A stretch of DNA of 26,973 bases from an uncultured Christensenella sp. (GCA_905193155.1 CAJJNQ010000034.1:1-26973), one strand, 5' to 3'. Shown: positions 15,527-24,024, counted from the first letter of the stretch. The notes: a model not told the origin generated them from the letters alone. Made by a program: numbers and translations.

Positions 15527-15555
15527 TTGACGAAAGGTGGGCTGTGGCGTACAAT
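15527..15555 (+). promoter_or_regulatory. Predicted sigma-A promoter of ktrB-ktrA
   Basis: TTGACG (15527-15532), a 17-bp spacer and TACAAT (15550-15555), leaving a leader of about 80 nt before ktrB with one small CGCCGC-GTG-GCGGCG hairpin. No c-di-AMP riboswitch pattern is seen, and the leader is too short for one. The rest of the gap back to the CotH start (15345-15526) holds only the CotH promoter candidate. Confidence 0.7.
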
Positions 15556-15641
15556 GACGGTACATCTGGACGCCGCGTGGCGGCGTTCCTGCGCAAATAA
15601 GCGGGATCAACCTGCGGGTGCTCCCTTTGGAAGGTTGACGA

Positions 15642-17063
15642 ATGAAGAGAAAAAAGAAACTGACGCTGCCCTCGTGGCTGCGGTCGGCATTGCACCCGTC
15701 CACGCTGACGGTGCTGAAAATAAAAAAGGAAATCTTTGCCCCTTCGCGCGTGCTGATGGCGGGCTTCTTTCTGGTGATTCTGGTAGGATCGCTGCTGCTG
15801 CATCTGCCCGCGGCGAGTACGCACGGGCGGCTGAGCTATATTGACGCACTGTTTACCGCAACCTCTGCCGTGTGCGTGACCGGACTTTCCGTGCTCGATC
15901 CGGGGCGCGATTTGACGCTGCTGGGACAGGTCATCTTGATCCTGCTCATCCAGCTGGGCGGTTTGGGATTCATGACCTTCGGCACGATGCTGCTGATCGT
16001 GCTGCGCAAGCGCATCACGCTCAGCGAGCGCCTGCTCATCTCCAACAGCTTAAATGAGGACGGCCTGCAGGGCATAGTGCGGCTGGTGATGCGCATCATG
16101 GGGCTGACGCTGTCCATCGAGGGCATTGGCGCGGTGCTGCTGATGACCCGGCTGATTCCCAAGCACGGCGTGGCGCGGGGCGTATGGTATTCGATCTTTC
16201 ACGCCATTTCCGCCTTCTGCAACGCGGGCTTTGACCTGGCGGGCGGATTTGAGACTTACCGCAACGACCCCATCGTGATGCTGATCATCATGGCGCTGAT
16301 CACGCTGGGCGGCATCGGCTTTTCCGTAATGTTCGATGTGCAGAAGAGCCAGGGACGCTTTTCCCGCCTGACGCTGCATTCCAAACTCGTGCTGGTGATT
16401 TCCGCGATCTTGACCGTGAGCGGCGCAGTGCTGTTCTTCCTGTTTGAGCATGACAATCCCCTGACGCTGGCAGACCCCATGCTGCACCCCGGCGTGCGGC
16501 CGGTGGCGGCGCTGTTTCAGTCAGTCACGACCCGCACGGCGGGCTTCCAGACCATCGATCAGGAAAACCTGACCCCGCCGTCGCTGATGTTGACGCTGAT
16601 CTGGATGTTTATCGGCGCATCGCCCGCATCTACCGGCGGCGGCCTCAAGACCACGACCTTTGGGATCTTTTTCCTGCTCATCGTTAATGTTCTGCGCGGG
16701 CGGGATCGCATCATCGTGTTCCGCCGCACCATCAACCAGTCGCTGGTCAATCGCGCGGTTGTGCTCTTTACGCTGGCGCTGTGCCTGGTGATTTTGTCAT
16801 TCCTGGCGCTGTCGCTGATGCTGCCGCCGTCGGAAGCGGTCAATTCCGGCAACATTTTGTATGAAGTGATCTCCGCCTTTGCCACGGTCGGCCTGACCAT
16901 CGGCGTGACAGCGGAGCTGAATTTCGGCGGGAAGCTCGTCATGTGTGCCATCATGTTCATCGGCCGCGTGGGTCTGATGACCATCGCCTTCGGCCTGACG
17001 CGCCGCCACAGCAAGGGCCAGAACCATCTGGTGTATCCGGAAGGCAAGGTCATGATCGGTTAA
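15642..17063 (+). CDS. ktrB: Potassium uptake protein, TrkH/KtrB family membrane subunit
   Basis: A 473-residue transporter of the SKT superfamily, with a K/R-rich N-terminus and about ten hydrophobic segments. The four pore loops, each with the filter glycine, read CVTGLS (near 79), CNAGFD (near 192), TAGFQT (near 298) and TVGLT (near 414). This family moves K+ (often with Na+) across the cell membrane through a homodimer gated by a cytosolic nucleotide-binding ring. KtrB is favoured over TrkH because the partner gene, 41 bases downstream, encodes a single RCK unit (219 residues), not the double-length TrkA of proteobacteria. The start has a GGAAGG site a few bases upstream. Confidence 0.93.
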   Translation: MKRKKKLTLPSWLRSALHPSTLTVLKIKKEIFAPSRVLMAGFFLVILVGSLLLHLPAASTHGRLSYIDALFTATSAVCVTGLSVLDPGRDLTLLGQVILILLIQLGGLGFMTFGTMLLIVLRKRITLSERLLISNSLNEDGLQGIVRLVMRIMGLTLSIEGIGAVLLMTRLIPKHGVARGVWYSIFHAISAFCNAGFDLAGGFETYRNDPIVMLIIMALITLGGIGFSVMFDVQKSQGRFSRLTLHSKLVLVISAILTVSGAVLFFLFEHDNPLTLADPMLHPGVRPVAALFQSVTTRTAGFQTIDQENLTPPSLMLTLIWMFIGASPASTGGGLKTTTFGIFFLLIVNVLRGRDRIIVFRRTINQSLVNRAVVLFTLALCLVILSFLALSLMLPPSEAVNSGNILYEVISAFATVGLTIGVTAELNFGGKLVMCAIMFIGRVGLMTIAFGLTRRHSKGQNHLVYPEGKVMIG

Positions 17064-17104
17064 AGAGAATTCCCTCTCAAATCTGGAAGGAGCAGGATAG
17101 AGTT

Positions 17105-17764
17105 ATGAAGCAGTTTGTCGTCATCGGCCTGGGGCGCTTCGGCGTATCGGTGGCCACGGAGCTGTATAAAATGGGCCACGAGGTGCTGGCCATCGACAGC
17201 AACGTCGAGCGCATCGATGAGATCGCGGATTCCGTGACGCATGCGGTGTGCGCGGACGCGACCGACGAGGCGGAGCTGGGCTCGCTGGGTCTGCGCAATT
17301 TCGATGTTGCGGTGGTTTCGATCGGCTCGGATTTGCAGGCAAGCATATTGGTCACGATGCTGTGCAAGGAACTGGGCGTTAAGTTCGTGCTGACCAAGGC
17401 CAAGAGTGAGCTGCACGCCAAGGTGCTTCAGCGCGTCGGTGCGGACAAGGTGGTTTCCCCCGAGCGTGATATGGGCGTGCGCACGGCCTACAACCTGGTT
17501 TCGACCAGTATATTGGACTACATCGAGCTTTCGCCGGACTATTCGCTGGTGGAGATCAGCGTCCCGCGCCGCTGGGAGGGACAGACCATGAAGGAGCTGA
17601 ATCTGCGCGTGCGCTACGGCATCAACGTCATGGCGATTCGTCATCCCAACGGAGATATTTCCGTCGCCCCGCAGGGCATCGACGTGCTGGAAAGCGGGGA
17701 TGTGCTGGTGGCCATCGGTTCCAATGCCAACATCGCCAAGCTGGAGGATCTGGCCAACCGATAA
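17105..17764 (+). CDS. ktrA: Potassium uptake regulatory subunit KtrA/TrkA (RCK)
   Basis: A 219-residue cytosolic gating protein. The N-terminal RCK_N Rossmann fold shows GLGRFG (residues 8-13) and an acidic residue at the second strand end (AIDSN) for nucleotide binding; a TrkA_C domain covers the last ~80 residues, which in homologues binds regulators such as c-di-AMP. It forms an octameric ring under the KtrB dimer and opens the channel depending on ATP/ADP. ATG 17105 is chosen because AAGGAGC lies before it and the Rossmann strand starts at residue 3; the frame is open further upstream only inside ktrB. A terminator follows. Confidence 0.94.
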   Translation: MKQFVVIGLGRFGVSVATELYKMGHEVLAIDSNVERIDEIADSVTHAVCADATDEAELGSLGLRNFDVAVVSIGSDLQASILVTMLCKELGVKFVLTKAKSELHAKVLQRVGADKVVSPERDMGVRTAYNLVSTSILDYIELSPDYSLVEISVPRRWEGQTMKELNLRVRYGINVMAIRHPNGDISVAPQGIDVLESGDVLVAIGSNANIAKLEDLANR

Positions 17765-17798
17765 CGGGTTTTCCCGGAAAAGACGAAAAATCAACTGG

Positions 17799-17827
17799 GA
17801 GCGCGGCATTTTGCCGCCTCTTTTTTT
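17799..17827 (+). terminator. Rho-independent terminator after ktrA
   Basis: GAG-c-GCGGCA with TGCCGC-CTC around a TTT loop, followed by seven T residues. The next promoter begins two bases later. Confidence 0.9.
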
Positions 17828-17828
17828 G

Positions 17829-17857
17829 TTGACAAAAAAAGGAAGCAAGCGTATACT
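17829..17857 (+). promoter_or_regulatory. Strong sigma-A promoter of the marR-ABC operon
   Basis: A perfect TTGACA (17829-17834), a 17-bp spacer and TATACT (17852-17857). Such a near-consensus promoter needs a repressor to be regulated, which fits the adjoining palindrome and marR. Confidence 0.88.
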
Positions 17858-17867
17858 ATCCATCGAA

Positions 17868-17889
17868 AACAATTGGAATTTCAATTGTT
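17868..17889 (+). promoter_or_regulatory. Likely MarR operator palindrome
   Basis: A 22-bp palindrome, AACAATTG...CAATTGTT, with all pairs matched but one near the centre. It starts ten bases after the -10 box, near +4 of the transcript, where bound protein would block initiation or early elongation. Size and position fit MarR-dimer sites; binding is inferred. Confidence 0.75.
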
Positions 17890-17918
17890 GAAATCCTAAC
17901 TACAAGGAGGGGAAAGGC

Positions 17919-18347
17919 ATGAAGCACTATCGGCTGATGCTGATGCAGTTTGTCGCTCATCTCTTCCGGCGCGTTACTTCCGCGGCCTTTGCGAAAGCGG
18001 GCATCACGCGAGCTCAGCCGTGGATACTGGATTATCTTTCCGAGCATGACGGCTGCATCCAGCGGGAGTTGGCGGACCGGTCGCATTTTGATCCTGCATC
18101 GATTACCTCCGCACTTGCGGGGATGGAGGAACAGGGCTACGTTCGGCGGGAAAGCGTCAAGGGGGACAAGCGCGCGCTGCGCGTCTATCTGACCGAACTG
18201 GGAAGAGAAAAACAGTCGTATGTCCAGGAGGTTTTTGCAAAGGCAGAGGAGCGTGCGCTGACCGGGTTCACCCAGAAGGAACGCGCTACGCTGGAAGAAT
18301 ATCTGCTGCGGATCCACGATAATCTGATGAAGGATGGTGAAATATGA
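17919..18347 (+). CDS. MarR-family transcriptional regulator
   Basis: A 142-residue winged-helix protein. The order is a dimerising N-terminal helix, the recognition region GCIQRELADRSHFDPASITSALAGMEEQGYV (about residues 45-75), a wing at RRESVKGDKRALRVYLT, and C-terminal dimer helices. It heads an operon with two ABC exporter genes and starts with AAGGAGGGG about eight bases before ATG. The upstream palindrome and strong promoter indicate negative self-regulation relieved by a ligand, probably a substrate of the exporter. The stop overlaps the next start (ATGA), which would couple translation. The inducing compound cannot be guessed from sequence. Confidence 0.93.
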   Translation: MKHYRLMLMQFVAHLFRRVTSAAFAKAGITRAQPWILDYLSEHDGCIQRELADRSHFDPASITSALAGMEEQGYVRRESVKGDKRALRVYLTELGREKQSYVQEVFAKAEERALTGFTQKERATLEEYLLRIHDNLMKDGEI

Positions 18348-20068
18348 AGAAAATCGTCAAATACCTGAACGGCAGCTGGCCGCTGATCATTCTGGCGCCG
18401 CTGCTGATGGTACTGGAGGTGCTCTGCGATCTGATGCAGCCGACGCTGATGTCCGATATTATCGATATCGGCGTGGCCAGCGGCGAGATGAGCCAGGTCT
18501 GGGCCACAGGGGTCAAGATGTTGGGGGTTGCGCTGCTGGGCATTGTCGGCGGCGCTGGCTGCACCATGCTTTCGGCCAAGGCAAGCTATGATTCCGGCGC
18601 GCGCCTGCGCCAGGGGCTGTTTGACAAGATTCAGACCTTCTCCTTTGCGGAGATCGACAAGCTCCAAACCTCGTCGCTGATCACCCGTTTGACCAACGAC
18701 ATCACCCTTTTGCAGAATGCGCTGCGCATGATGCTGTGCATGCTGGTGCGCGCGCCGCTTTCCTGCATCGGCGGGCTGGTGATGGCCATTGCCATCAGCC
18801 CGCGGCTTTCGCTGATCTTTGTGGTGGCGATCCCCGTGCTGGCGGTGTCGGTCAGCGTGGTGGCGATACGCACTTTCCCGATGTTTGCCAAGATGCAGCA
18901 GAAGATCGACCGCGTCAACACCGTCATGCGCGAAAACCTGCTGGGTGTGCGCGTGGTCAAGGCTTTTGTCGGGCAAAACAGGGAGCGTGCCCGCTTCAAA
19001 ATTGCCAACGAGGACTTGATGAACTGGTCGATGCAGGCGATGAACCGCATGGTGCTGCTCTGGCCCATCATCAACGCTGTCATGGGCGTGTCGGTTGTGG
19101 CGCTGATCTGGTTCGGCGGCAACCTGGTCAACGAAGGACTGCTGGAAACCGGCAAGATCATGGCGTTTATGACCTATTTGATGCAGGTGCTGTCCAGCCT
19201 GATGATGGCCGTGATGATGATGCTGGGCTTCTCCCGCGCCAAGGTTGCCGTGGATCGCTGCGCGGAAGTGCTGAATACGGAGCCTTCCATCAACAATCCG
19301 GAAAGCCCCGTCATGCCGGACAATTACGCCGTGGAATTCGATCATGTGAATTTTTCCTATAACGCGGCGGATCCGGAATACGTCCTCAAGGACGTCAGCT
19401 TCGCCGTGCAGCCCGGCCAGCGCGTGGGTATCATCGGCAACACCGGTTCGGGTAAATCCACGCTGGTATCGCTCATCCCGCGCCTTTACGACGTCAGCAC
19501 CGGCGCGGTGCGCATCGGCGGCGTGGACGTGCGCGATATGGACATGGATGCGCTGCGCCGTCATATCGGCGTAGTGCTTCAGGAGAGCCTGCTGTTCTCC
19601 GGCGATATTGAGAGCAACCTGCGCTGGGGCGGCGGAGACTGTTCCGAAGAGGAACTGGACAGAGCGCTGGCCGACGCGCAGGCGACGGAGTTCGTCTCCA
19701 AGCTACCCGACGGCATTCACTCGGTTGTGGAGCAGCGCGGCAAGAACTTCTCCGGCGGACAGAAGCAGCGACTTTCCATCGCGCGCACCTTTGCAAAGAA
19801 TCCCGATATTCTGATTCTGGACGATTCTACCAGTGCGGTCGATACCGAGACCGAAGCCAAGCTCCAGGAAGCGCTGCGCCGCAGAATCGGCAAGGGCGTG
19901 ACCTTTGTCATTGCCCAGCGCGTTTCCGCCATTGCGGACGCCGATCTCATCCTTGTGATGGAGGACGGCGTGATTGTGGGGCAGGGCACGCACAAGGAAT
20001 TGATCCGCAGCAACGAGGTTTACCGCGGGATCGTGGCGTCCCAGTGGGGAGAGGAGGCGATTGCCTGA
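18344..20068 (+). CDS. ABC exporter half-subunit with the degenerate ATP site
   Basis: A 574-residue type IV ABC exporter half: six membrane helices (about residues 1-310) followed by a nucleotide-binding domain. Walker A is GNTGSGKS with K371, the signature is canonical FSGGQKQR, but the Walker B catalytic glutamate is aspartate (D494 in ILDDSTSAVD) and the switch histidine is glutamine (Q525 in IAQRVSA). These two changes mark the non-hydrolysing site in heterodimeric exporters such as TM287/288 and BmrCD. The partner is encoded directly downstream, with its start overlapping this stop by one base. Likely role: efflux of drugs, lipids or peptides across the cell membrane; the substrate is unknown. 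It is controlled by the MarR gene in front. Confidence 0.93.
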   Translation: MKKIVKYLNGSWPLIILAPLLMVLEVLCDLMQPTLMSDIIDIGVASGEMSQVWATGVKMLGVALLGIVGGAGCTMLSAKASYDSGARLRQGLFDKIQTFSFAEIDKLQTSSLITRLTNDITLLQNALRMMLCMLVRAPLSCIGGLVMAIAISPRLSLIFVVAIPVLAVSVSVVAIRTFPMFAKMQQKIDRVNTVMRENLLGVRVVKAFVGQNRERARFKIANEDLMNWSMQAMNRMVLLWPIINAVMGVSVVALIWFGGNLVNEGLLETGKIMAFMTYLMQVLSSLMMAVMMMLGFSRAKVAVDRCAEVLNTEPSINNPESPVMPDNYAVEFDHVNFSYNAADPEYVLKDVSFAVQPGQRVGIIGNTGSGKSTLVSLIPRLYDVSTGAVRIGGVDVRDMDMDALRRHIGVVLQESLLFSGDIESNLRWGGGDCSEEELDRALADAQATEFVSKLPDGIHSVVEQRGKNFSGGQKQRLSIARTFAKNPDILILDDSTSAVDTETEAKLQEALRRRIGKGVTFVIAQRVSAIADADLILVMEDGVIVGQGTHKELIRSNEVYRGIVASQWGEEAIA

Positions 20069-21933
20069 TGTCTGAAAACAGAGAAAGAGAAGAACGCCGT
20101 CCCGGCCCCGGCCCCGGCCCCGGAGGCCCCGGCCGCGGCCGCGGTCCGCGCGGCATGATGGAGCACGCCAAGGCCAAGGACGCGAAGGGCACCTTCAAGC
20201 GCCTGCTTAAGTATATCTCCGAACACATCGGGCGCATCGTGCTCATCAGCATACTCTGCGCAGTGTCTGCGCTGATTTCGATTCTGATCACGCGCCTTGC
20301 GGGCATCGCGGTGGACGATTATATCGCGGTGGGCGATATGCCGGGCCTGGCGCGGCTGGTTGGCGTCAGCCTGCTGCTTTACGCCGTGACCACGGTCTGT
20401 TCCTACTTCCAGAACACCAACATGATCTATGTGGCGCAGAAGACCTCCTTTAAGCTCCGCAAGGATCTGTTCGACTGCCTGTGCGAGTTGCCGCTGAAGT
20501 ACTTTGACACCCATTCCAGCGGCGACATCATGTCCCGCCTGACCAACGACGTGGACAATGTATCCAACACCCTCTCCCAATCGGTGACGCAGCTGTTTTC
20601 CGGCGTGATCAACGTCGTGGGCACGCTGGTGGCCATGATCATGCTCAGCCCCCTGCTGACGCTGATCTCGATGCTCACCATGCCTCTGATGTTCCTCGTC
20701 ACGCGCATCATCGCGCGTTTCAGCCGCCGCTTCTTCCGCGAGCAGCAGAAGAATCTGGGCACGATCAACGGATATATTGAGGAAATGGTCTCCGGCCAGA
20801 AGGTCATCAAGCTTTTTTCCCGCGAGGAGGAAAACAAGCGCGATTTTGCCGGTCTTAACGCCAACCTGCGCCGCAGCGGCACCAAGGCCGAGGTCGTGGC
20901 GGGCGTGATGGGTCCGTTCATGAACATGATCAGCAACATCACCTACCTCATCGTCGCGGTCGCGGGCGGCTGGTTGGCCATTCGCTCGGCAAACGGCTTG
21001 GGCGGCACGGTGACGATCGGCATCGTGTTCTCCTTCCTGCTTTACATGAAGAACTTCGCACGTCCGCTTTCGGAAATTGCCAACCTGTTCAACACCATCC
21101 AGTCGGCGCTGGCCGGTGCGGAGCGCGTCTTCCAGGTCATGGATGAGCAGCCGGAGAAGGATGATGCGGGTGCAAAGGACGTGCAGGATGTGGAAGGCAA
21201 CATCGATATGGAAGACGTGACCTTCTCCTATGTGCCGGGCAAGCCCGTGCTCAAGCACGCCACCATCACCGCGCACAAGGGCGAACAGGTCGCCATTGTC
21301 GGTCCCACCGGCGCGGGCAAAACCACCATCATCTCGCTTTTGACCCGCTTCTACGACAAAGACAGCGGTTCGATTCTCATCGACGGCACGCCGATTGAGG
21401 AGATCACTCGCAATTCGCTGCGCCGCCGCGTGGGCATGGTGCTGCAGGATACGTATCTCTTTTCCGAAACCGTGCGGGAAAACATCCGCTATGGCCGCCT
21501 GGACGCGACGGACGAAGAGGTGGAGCAGGCCGCGCATATGGCCAATGCGCACAGCTTCATCATCCACCTGCCGCAGGGATACGATACTGTGCTGGCCGAT
21601 AATGCAGGCAACATCTCGCAGGGACAGCGCCAGCTCATCGCCATTGCGCGCGCCATTCTGGCCGATCCCGATCTGCTGATCCTGGACGAGGCCACTTCGT
21701 CCATCGATACCCGCACCGAGATCAAGATTCAGGACGCGATGCTCAAGCTGATGGAGGGACGCACATCCTTCATCATTGCACACCGCCTCTCCACCATCCG
21801 CAACGCGGACAAGATTCTCGTCATCAACGCGGGCGAGGTTGTGGAGCAGGGTACGCACGATGAGCTGCTCGCCGCCGACGGCTTCTACGCCAAGCTCTAC
21901 AACATCCAGTTTAAGACCGGCATGGCGATTTAA
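20068..21933 (+). CDS. ABC exporter half-subunit with the catalytic ATP site
   Basis: A 621-residue partner of the preceding half-transporter. It begins with a soluble, charged and glycine/proline-rich tail of about 40 residues (PGPGPGPGGPGRGRGP), followed by the six-helix domain and an ATPase domain. K418 lies in GPTGAGKTT, the catalytic glutamate E541 in ILDEATSS, and the switch histidine H572 in IAHRLST. Its signature is altered to ISQGQ (residues 516-520). In the heterodimer this odd signature faces the degenerate Walker motifs of the first subunit, while the intact FSGGQ faces the intact motifs here, giving one working and one dead site. ATG 20068 is chosen because GGAGG lies upstream and the two genes overlap. 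A long terminator follows. Confidence 0.93.
   Translation: MSENREREERRPGPGPGPGGPGRGRGPRGMMEHAKAKDAKGTFKRLLKYISEHIGRIVLISILCAVSALISILITRLAGIAVDDYIAVGDMPGLARLVGVSLLLYAVTTVCSYFQNTNMIYVAQKTSFKLRKDLFDCLCELPLKYFDTHSSGDIMSRLTNDVDNVSNTLSQSVTQLFSGVINVVGTLVAMIMLSPLLTLISMLTMPLMFLVTRIIARFSRRFFREQQKNLGTINGYIEEMVSGQKVIKLFSREEENKRDFAGLNANLRRSGTKAEVVAGVMGPFMNMISNITYLIVAVAGGWLAIRSANGLGGTVTIGIVFSFLLYMKNFARPLSEIANLFNTIQSALAGAERVFQVMDEQPEKDDAGAKDVQDVEGNIDMEDVTFSYVPGKPVLKHATITAHKGEQVAIVGPTGAGKTTIISLLTRFYDKDSGSILIDGTPIEEITRNSLRRRVGMVLQDTYLFSETVRENIRYGRLDATDEEVEQAAHMANAHSFIIHLPQGYDTVLADNAGNISQGQRQLIAIARAILADPDLLILDEATSSIDTRTEIKIQDAMLKLMEGRTSFIIAHRLSTIRNADKILVINAGEVVEQGTHDELLAADGFYAKLYNIQFKTGMAI
20101..20155 (+). 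repeat. GC-only low-complexity tract encoding the Gly/Pro/Arg tail
   Basis: Three to four tandem copies of a CCCGGC hexamer and degenerate continuations encode PGPGPGPGG and GRGRGPRG at the start of the second ABC subunit. It is prone to slippage; copy number may vary between strains. Confidence 0.7.
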
Positions 21934-21949
21934 GTTCTAAATAAAACCA

Positions 21950-22006
21950 AAAAGCAAAGAAATTCGGTCGATCCTGAAAGAGGGTTGACTGAATTTCTTT
22001 GCTTTT
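21950..22006. terminator. Long bidirectional-looking terminator after the ABC exporter operon
   Basis: AAAAGCAAAGAAATTC at 21950-21965 pairs with its exact inverse at 21991-22006, and the stem continues through GGTCGATCC/GGTTGACT with wobbles. A T-rich run follows. It separates the exporter operon from the orphan ATPase; a weak TTGACT/TATCTT promoter candidate (15-bp spacer) overlaps its right arm. Confidence 0.85.
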
Positions 22007-22040
22007 ATCTTTAGGGAGGAATACGGAAAAGAGGAAGGCT

Positions 22041-22937
22041 ATGGAAATACGATTGGATCGGATTGCAAAGAGCTTTGATAAAAGACGGGTCATCCAGCCC
22101 ACAACGCTGACGATCCGGAACGGGAGCTTTACCACACTGCTCGGCCCTTCCGGCTGCGGCAAGACGACGCTTCTGCGGATGATCGCCGGTTTGGAAACAC
22201 CGGACGAGGGTGAAATCTGGTTGGACGATGTTTGTGTGTTCTCCGGGAAGCAGAAGATCAATCTGCCGCCGGAAAAGCGAAATCTCGGCTTTGTGTTTCA
22301 GGACTTTGCGCTCTGGCCGCACATGACGGTGTTTGAAAACGTCGCGTTCGGCCTGCGGGCGCGGAAGGACACAAAGAATTTGCAGAGCAGAGTGCGCGAC
22401 GCGCTGCGCACCGTGCATCTGGAGGACTTTGAAAAGCGCTATCCTCACCAGTTGTCCGGCGATCAGCAGCAGCGCGTCGCCTTTGCCCGTGCCATCGCCG
22501 TTCAGCCGGGGTGCATTCTGTTTGACGAACCGCTCTCCGCGTTGGATGCGCTGCTCAGGGAGGAAATGCGGCACGAGCTGACGGAACTGACCTCCGCGTT
22601 GGGCATTACCTCCGTCTTTGTGACCCATGACCAGACCGAGGCGATGAGCATGAGCGACCGCATCGCGGTGCTGAGCGGCGGGCGCGTGGAGCAATACGAC
22701 GCGCCGGAAACCGTTTATCACCATCCGGCCACCGAATTTGTCGCGCGCTTTGTCGGCAAATCCAACTGGCTGAGCGAAACGGAGATGTTCCGCCCGGAAG
22801 CTGCGTCGAGCGTCCTCAAGGAGGGGGCGCTGCGCTATGAGCTGCCCGTCCAAAGCGTGCAGTATTCAGCCAAGGCGATCCTGGTGTTCCGCGTGCCGGA
22901 GGCATCTCGGCAGGAAGAACTTGCTGAAGTGGAATAA
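22041..22937 (+). CDS. PotA/FbpC-type ABC transporter ATP-binding protein (orphan)
   Basis: A 298-residue importer-type ATPase: Walker A GPSGCGKTT with K41, Q-loop in FVFQDFALWPHMTV, Walker B with E163 in ILFDEP, and switch region FVTHDQTEAMSMSDRI. The wording of the Q-loop and the C-terminal pattern ATEFVARFVGKSN are typical of the iron(III)/spermidine/sulfate (FbpC/PotA/CysA) group. The signature is LSGDQ (138-142), with aspartate replacing the second glycine. The C-terminal regulatory (TOBE) part is short; many relatives are about 350 residues. No permease or binding protein lies next to it within the window, and terminators flank it, so it either serves a transporter elsewhere or is a leftover. 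ATG 22041 has GAGG six bases upstream. Substrate unknown. Confidence 0.88.
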   Translation: MEIRLDRIAKSFDKRRVIQPTTLTIRNGSFTTLLGPSGCGKTTLLRMIAGLETPDEGEIWLDDVCVFSGKQKINLPPEKRNLGFVFQDFALWPHMTVFENVAFGLRARKDTKNLQSRVRDALRTVHLEDFEKRYPHQLSGDQQQRVAFARAIAVQPGCILFDEPLSALDALLREEMRHELTELTSALGITSVFVTHDQTEAMSMSDRIAVLSGGRVEQYDAPETVYHHPATEFVARFVGKSNWLSETEMFRPEAASSVLKEGALRYELPVQSVQYSAKAILVFRVPEASRQEELAEVE

Positions 22938-22957
22938 ACCAGATCTTTATCCGTTTC

Positions 22958-23002
22958 ATGCAAAAACCGCATTACAGGCAATGCGATTTTTGCATTTATT
23001 TT
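22958..23002. terminator. Convergent bidirectional terminator
   Basis: ATGCAAAAACCGCATT with AATGCGATTTTTGCAT (22958-22973 with 22980-22995), one mismatch, then TTATTTT. It lies between the plus-strand ATPase and the minus-strand SpoIID-like gene and abuts the stop of the latter. Confidence 0.88.
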
Positions 23003-24024
23003 CCGTAGATCTGTGCGACTTCGACTCCCTGATAAAACTTCTGAATGATCTCTTCGGCGGTACTGCCCTCGGCCGCCATTTCGTAGGCGCCCCATTGCGA
23101 CATTCCCACGCCGTGGCCGTAACCCGCGCCGGAAAAGCGTACAACGCCGTTTTCTACTGCAAGGTCGGTCAGCAGTGTGGACTTTAAGCGTGTGCTGTCC
23201 AGCGCTCTGCGCAGATCGACGGCGCTGACCTCGCCGCTGCCCACCGTGAAAGTCGTCACGCGCCCCGATTCGCCGCGCTGGCCGATGGCGAGCTGCGAAG
23301 CGTCTCCGCCGCCCAGTTCGTCCAGCGCGGCCTGCACTTCCTCCAATGAGAATTCCGCTGTCCAGCTGCGCACGTTCTCCGGCGCTTTATCGGATTCGCG
23401 CACCTGGATGGATTTGGTGTAGGGTGGCTCCGGCTTGTTGTAGTTCAGACCCTCGCGCGCCCGTGCGGTTACGCCCCCGGCGTGTGCGTGGAACCATGCC
23501 TGAATCGGCTCGCCCTGACAGAGAATTACCTGCCCGCGCGTCTCTTCCACCGCGCGACGCACGGCGTCGTTGACGGCCGACAGATCGTATGCCTGCGCTT
23601 CATCGATGTCGGTGGAAAGCTGCGCGCCGTCGTATTGGGAGCCGCCGTCCGCAATGAAGCGCAGCGCAAAGGTGCGCGCGATGATGGCTTGCGCCTTGAG
23701 CGCTTCGATGGGCCAATCGTTGTGCATCTCGCCTGCGACTACGCCCATCAGGTAGCTTTCCAGATCCATCGTCTCTACCGCGCCGATGTCCGTGCGATAA
23801 ATCTCCGCCAGCGGCAGCCCCTCGCCGTCCAGCGTCAGCTGTTCCGGCAGTGCGTAGTCCGCCTGTGGAACCGGCGAGGCGGTTTCGGGCACAGCGGTGG
23901 GCGAAGCGGAAGCAGAGGGCGAGGGAGAAACGCCGCCCGAGCAGGCACAGCCGCAAAGGCTCAGCGCCAGCGCCGCGACGAGCATGGCGGCGATTTTTTG
24001 CAGAAAATGTTTGAGAAAAAACAA
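22996..24024 (-). CDS. SpoIID/LytB-domain lipoprotein
   Basis: A 342-residue exported protein. A hydrophobic signal (about residues 8-24) ends in LCGC, with C26 the likely lipidated residue, followed by a Ser/Pro/Ala linker (33-53) suited to crossing the wall. The SpoIID domain starts with LESYLMGVVAGEM, whose E99 matches the catalytic glutamate of SpoIID lytic transglycosylase, then ALKAQAIIARTFAL. It ends with GYGHGVGMSQWGAYEMA. SpoIID cuts denuded glycan strands during spore engulfment; free-standing lipoprotein members may act on vegetative or spore wall. I cannot tell whether this is the sporulation gene itself, since spoIIQ, spoIIIA or spoIIR are not nearby. The TTG start at 24024 has AGGAG nine bases upstream; no ATG fits. 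Confidence 0.9.
   Translation of the reverse strand: MFFLKHFLQKIAAMLVAALALSLCGCACSGGVSPSPSASASPTAVPETASPVPQADYALPEQLTLDGEGLPLAEIYRTDIGAVETMDLESYLMGVVAGEMHNDWPIEALKAQAIIARTFALRFIADGGSQYDGAQLSTDIDEAQAYDLSAVNDAVRRAVEETRGQVILCQGEPIQAWFHAHAGGVTARAREGLNYNKPEPPYTKSIQVRESDKAPENVRSWTAEFSLEEVQAALDELGGGDASQLAIGQRGESGRVTTFTVGSGEVSAVDLRRALDSTRLKSTLLTDLAVENGVVRFSGAGYGHGVGMSQWGAYEMAAEGSTAEEIIQKFYQGVEVAQIYGK

Noticed and set aside
15556..15641. c-di-AMP (ydaO-type) riboswitch ahead of ktrB
   Set aside because: The leader is only about 80 nt, has one small hairpin, and lacks any resemblance to the conserved core.
18185..19564. A 459-codon minus-strand open frame opposite marR and the first ABC subunit
   Set aside because: Spans two real overlapping genes, with histidine-rich antisense composition and no binding site.
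20020..21858. A 612-codon minus-strand open frame opposite the second ABC subunit
   Set aside because: It mirrors a strongly conserved gene, is rich in His, Arg and Asp as antisense frames in GC-rich DNA are, and has no domain.
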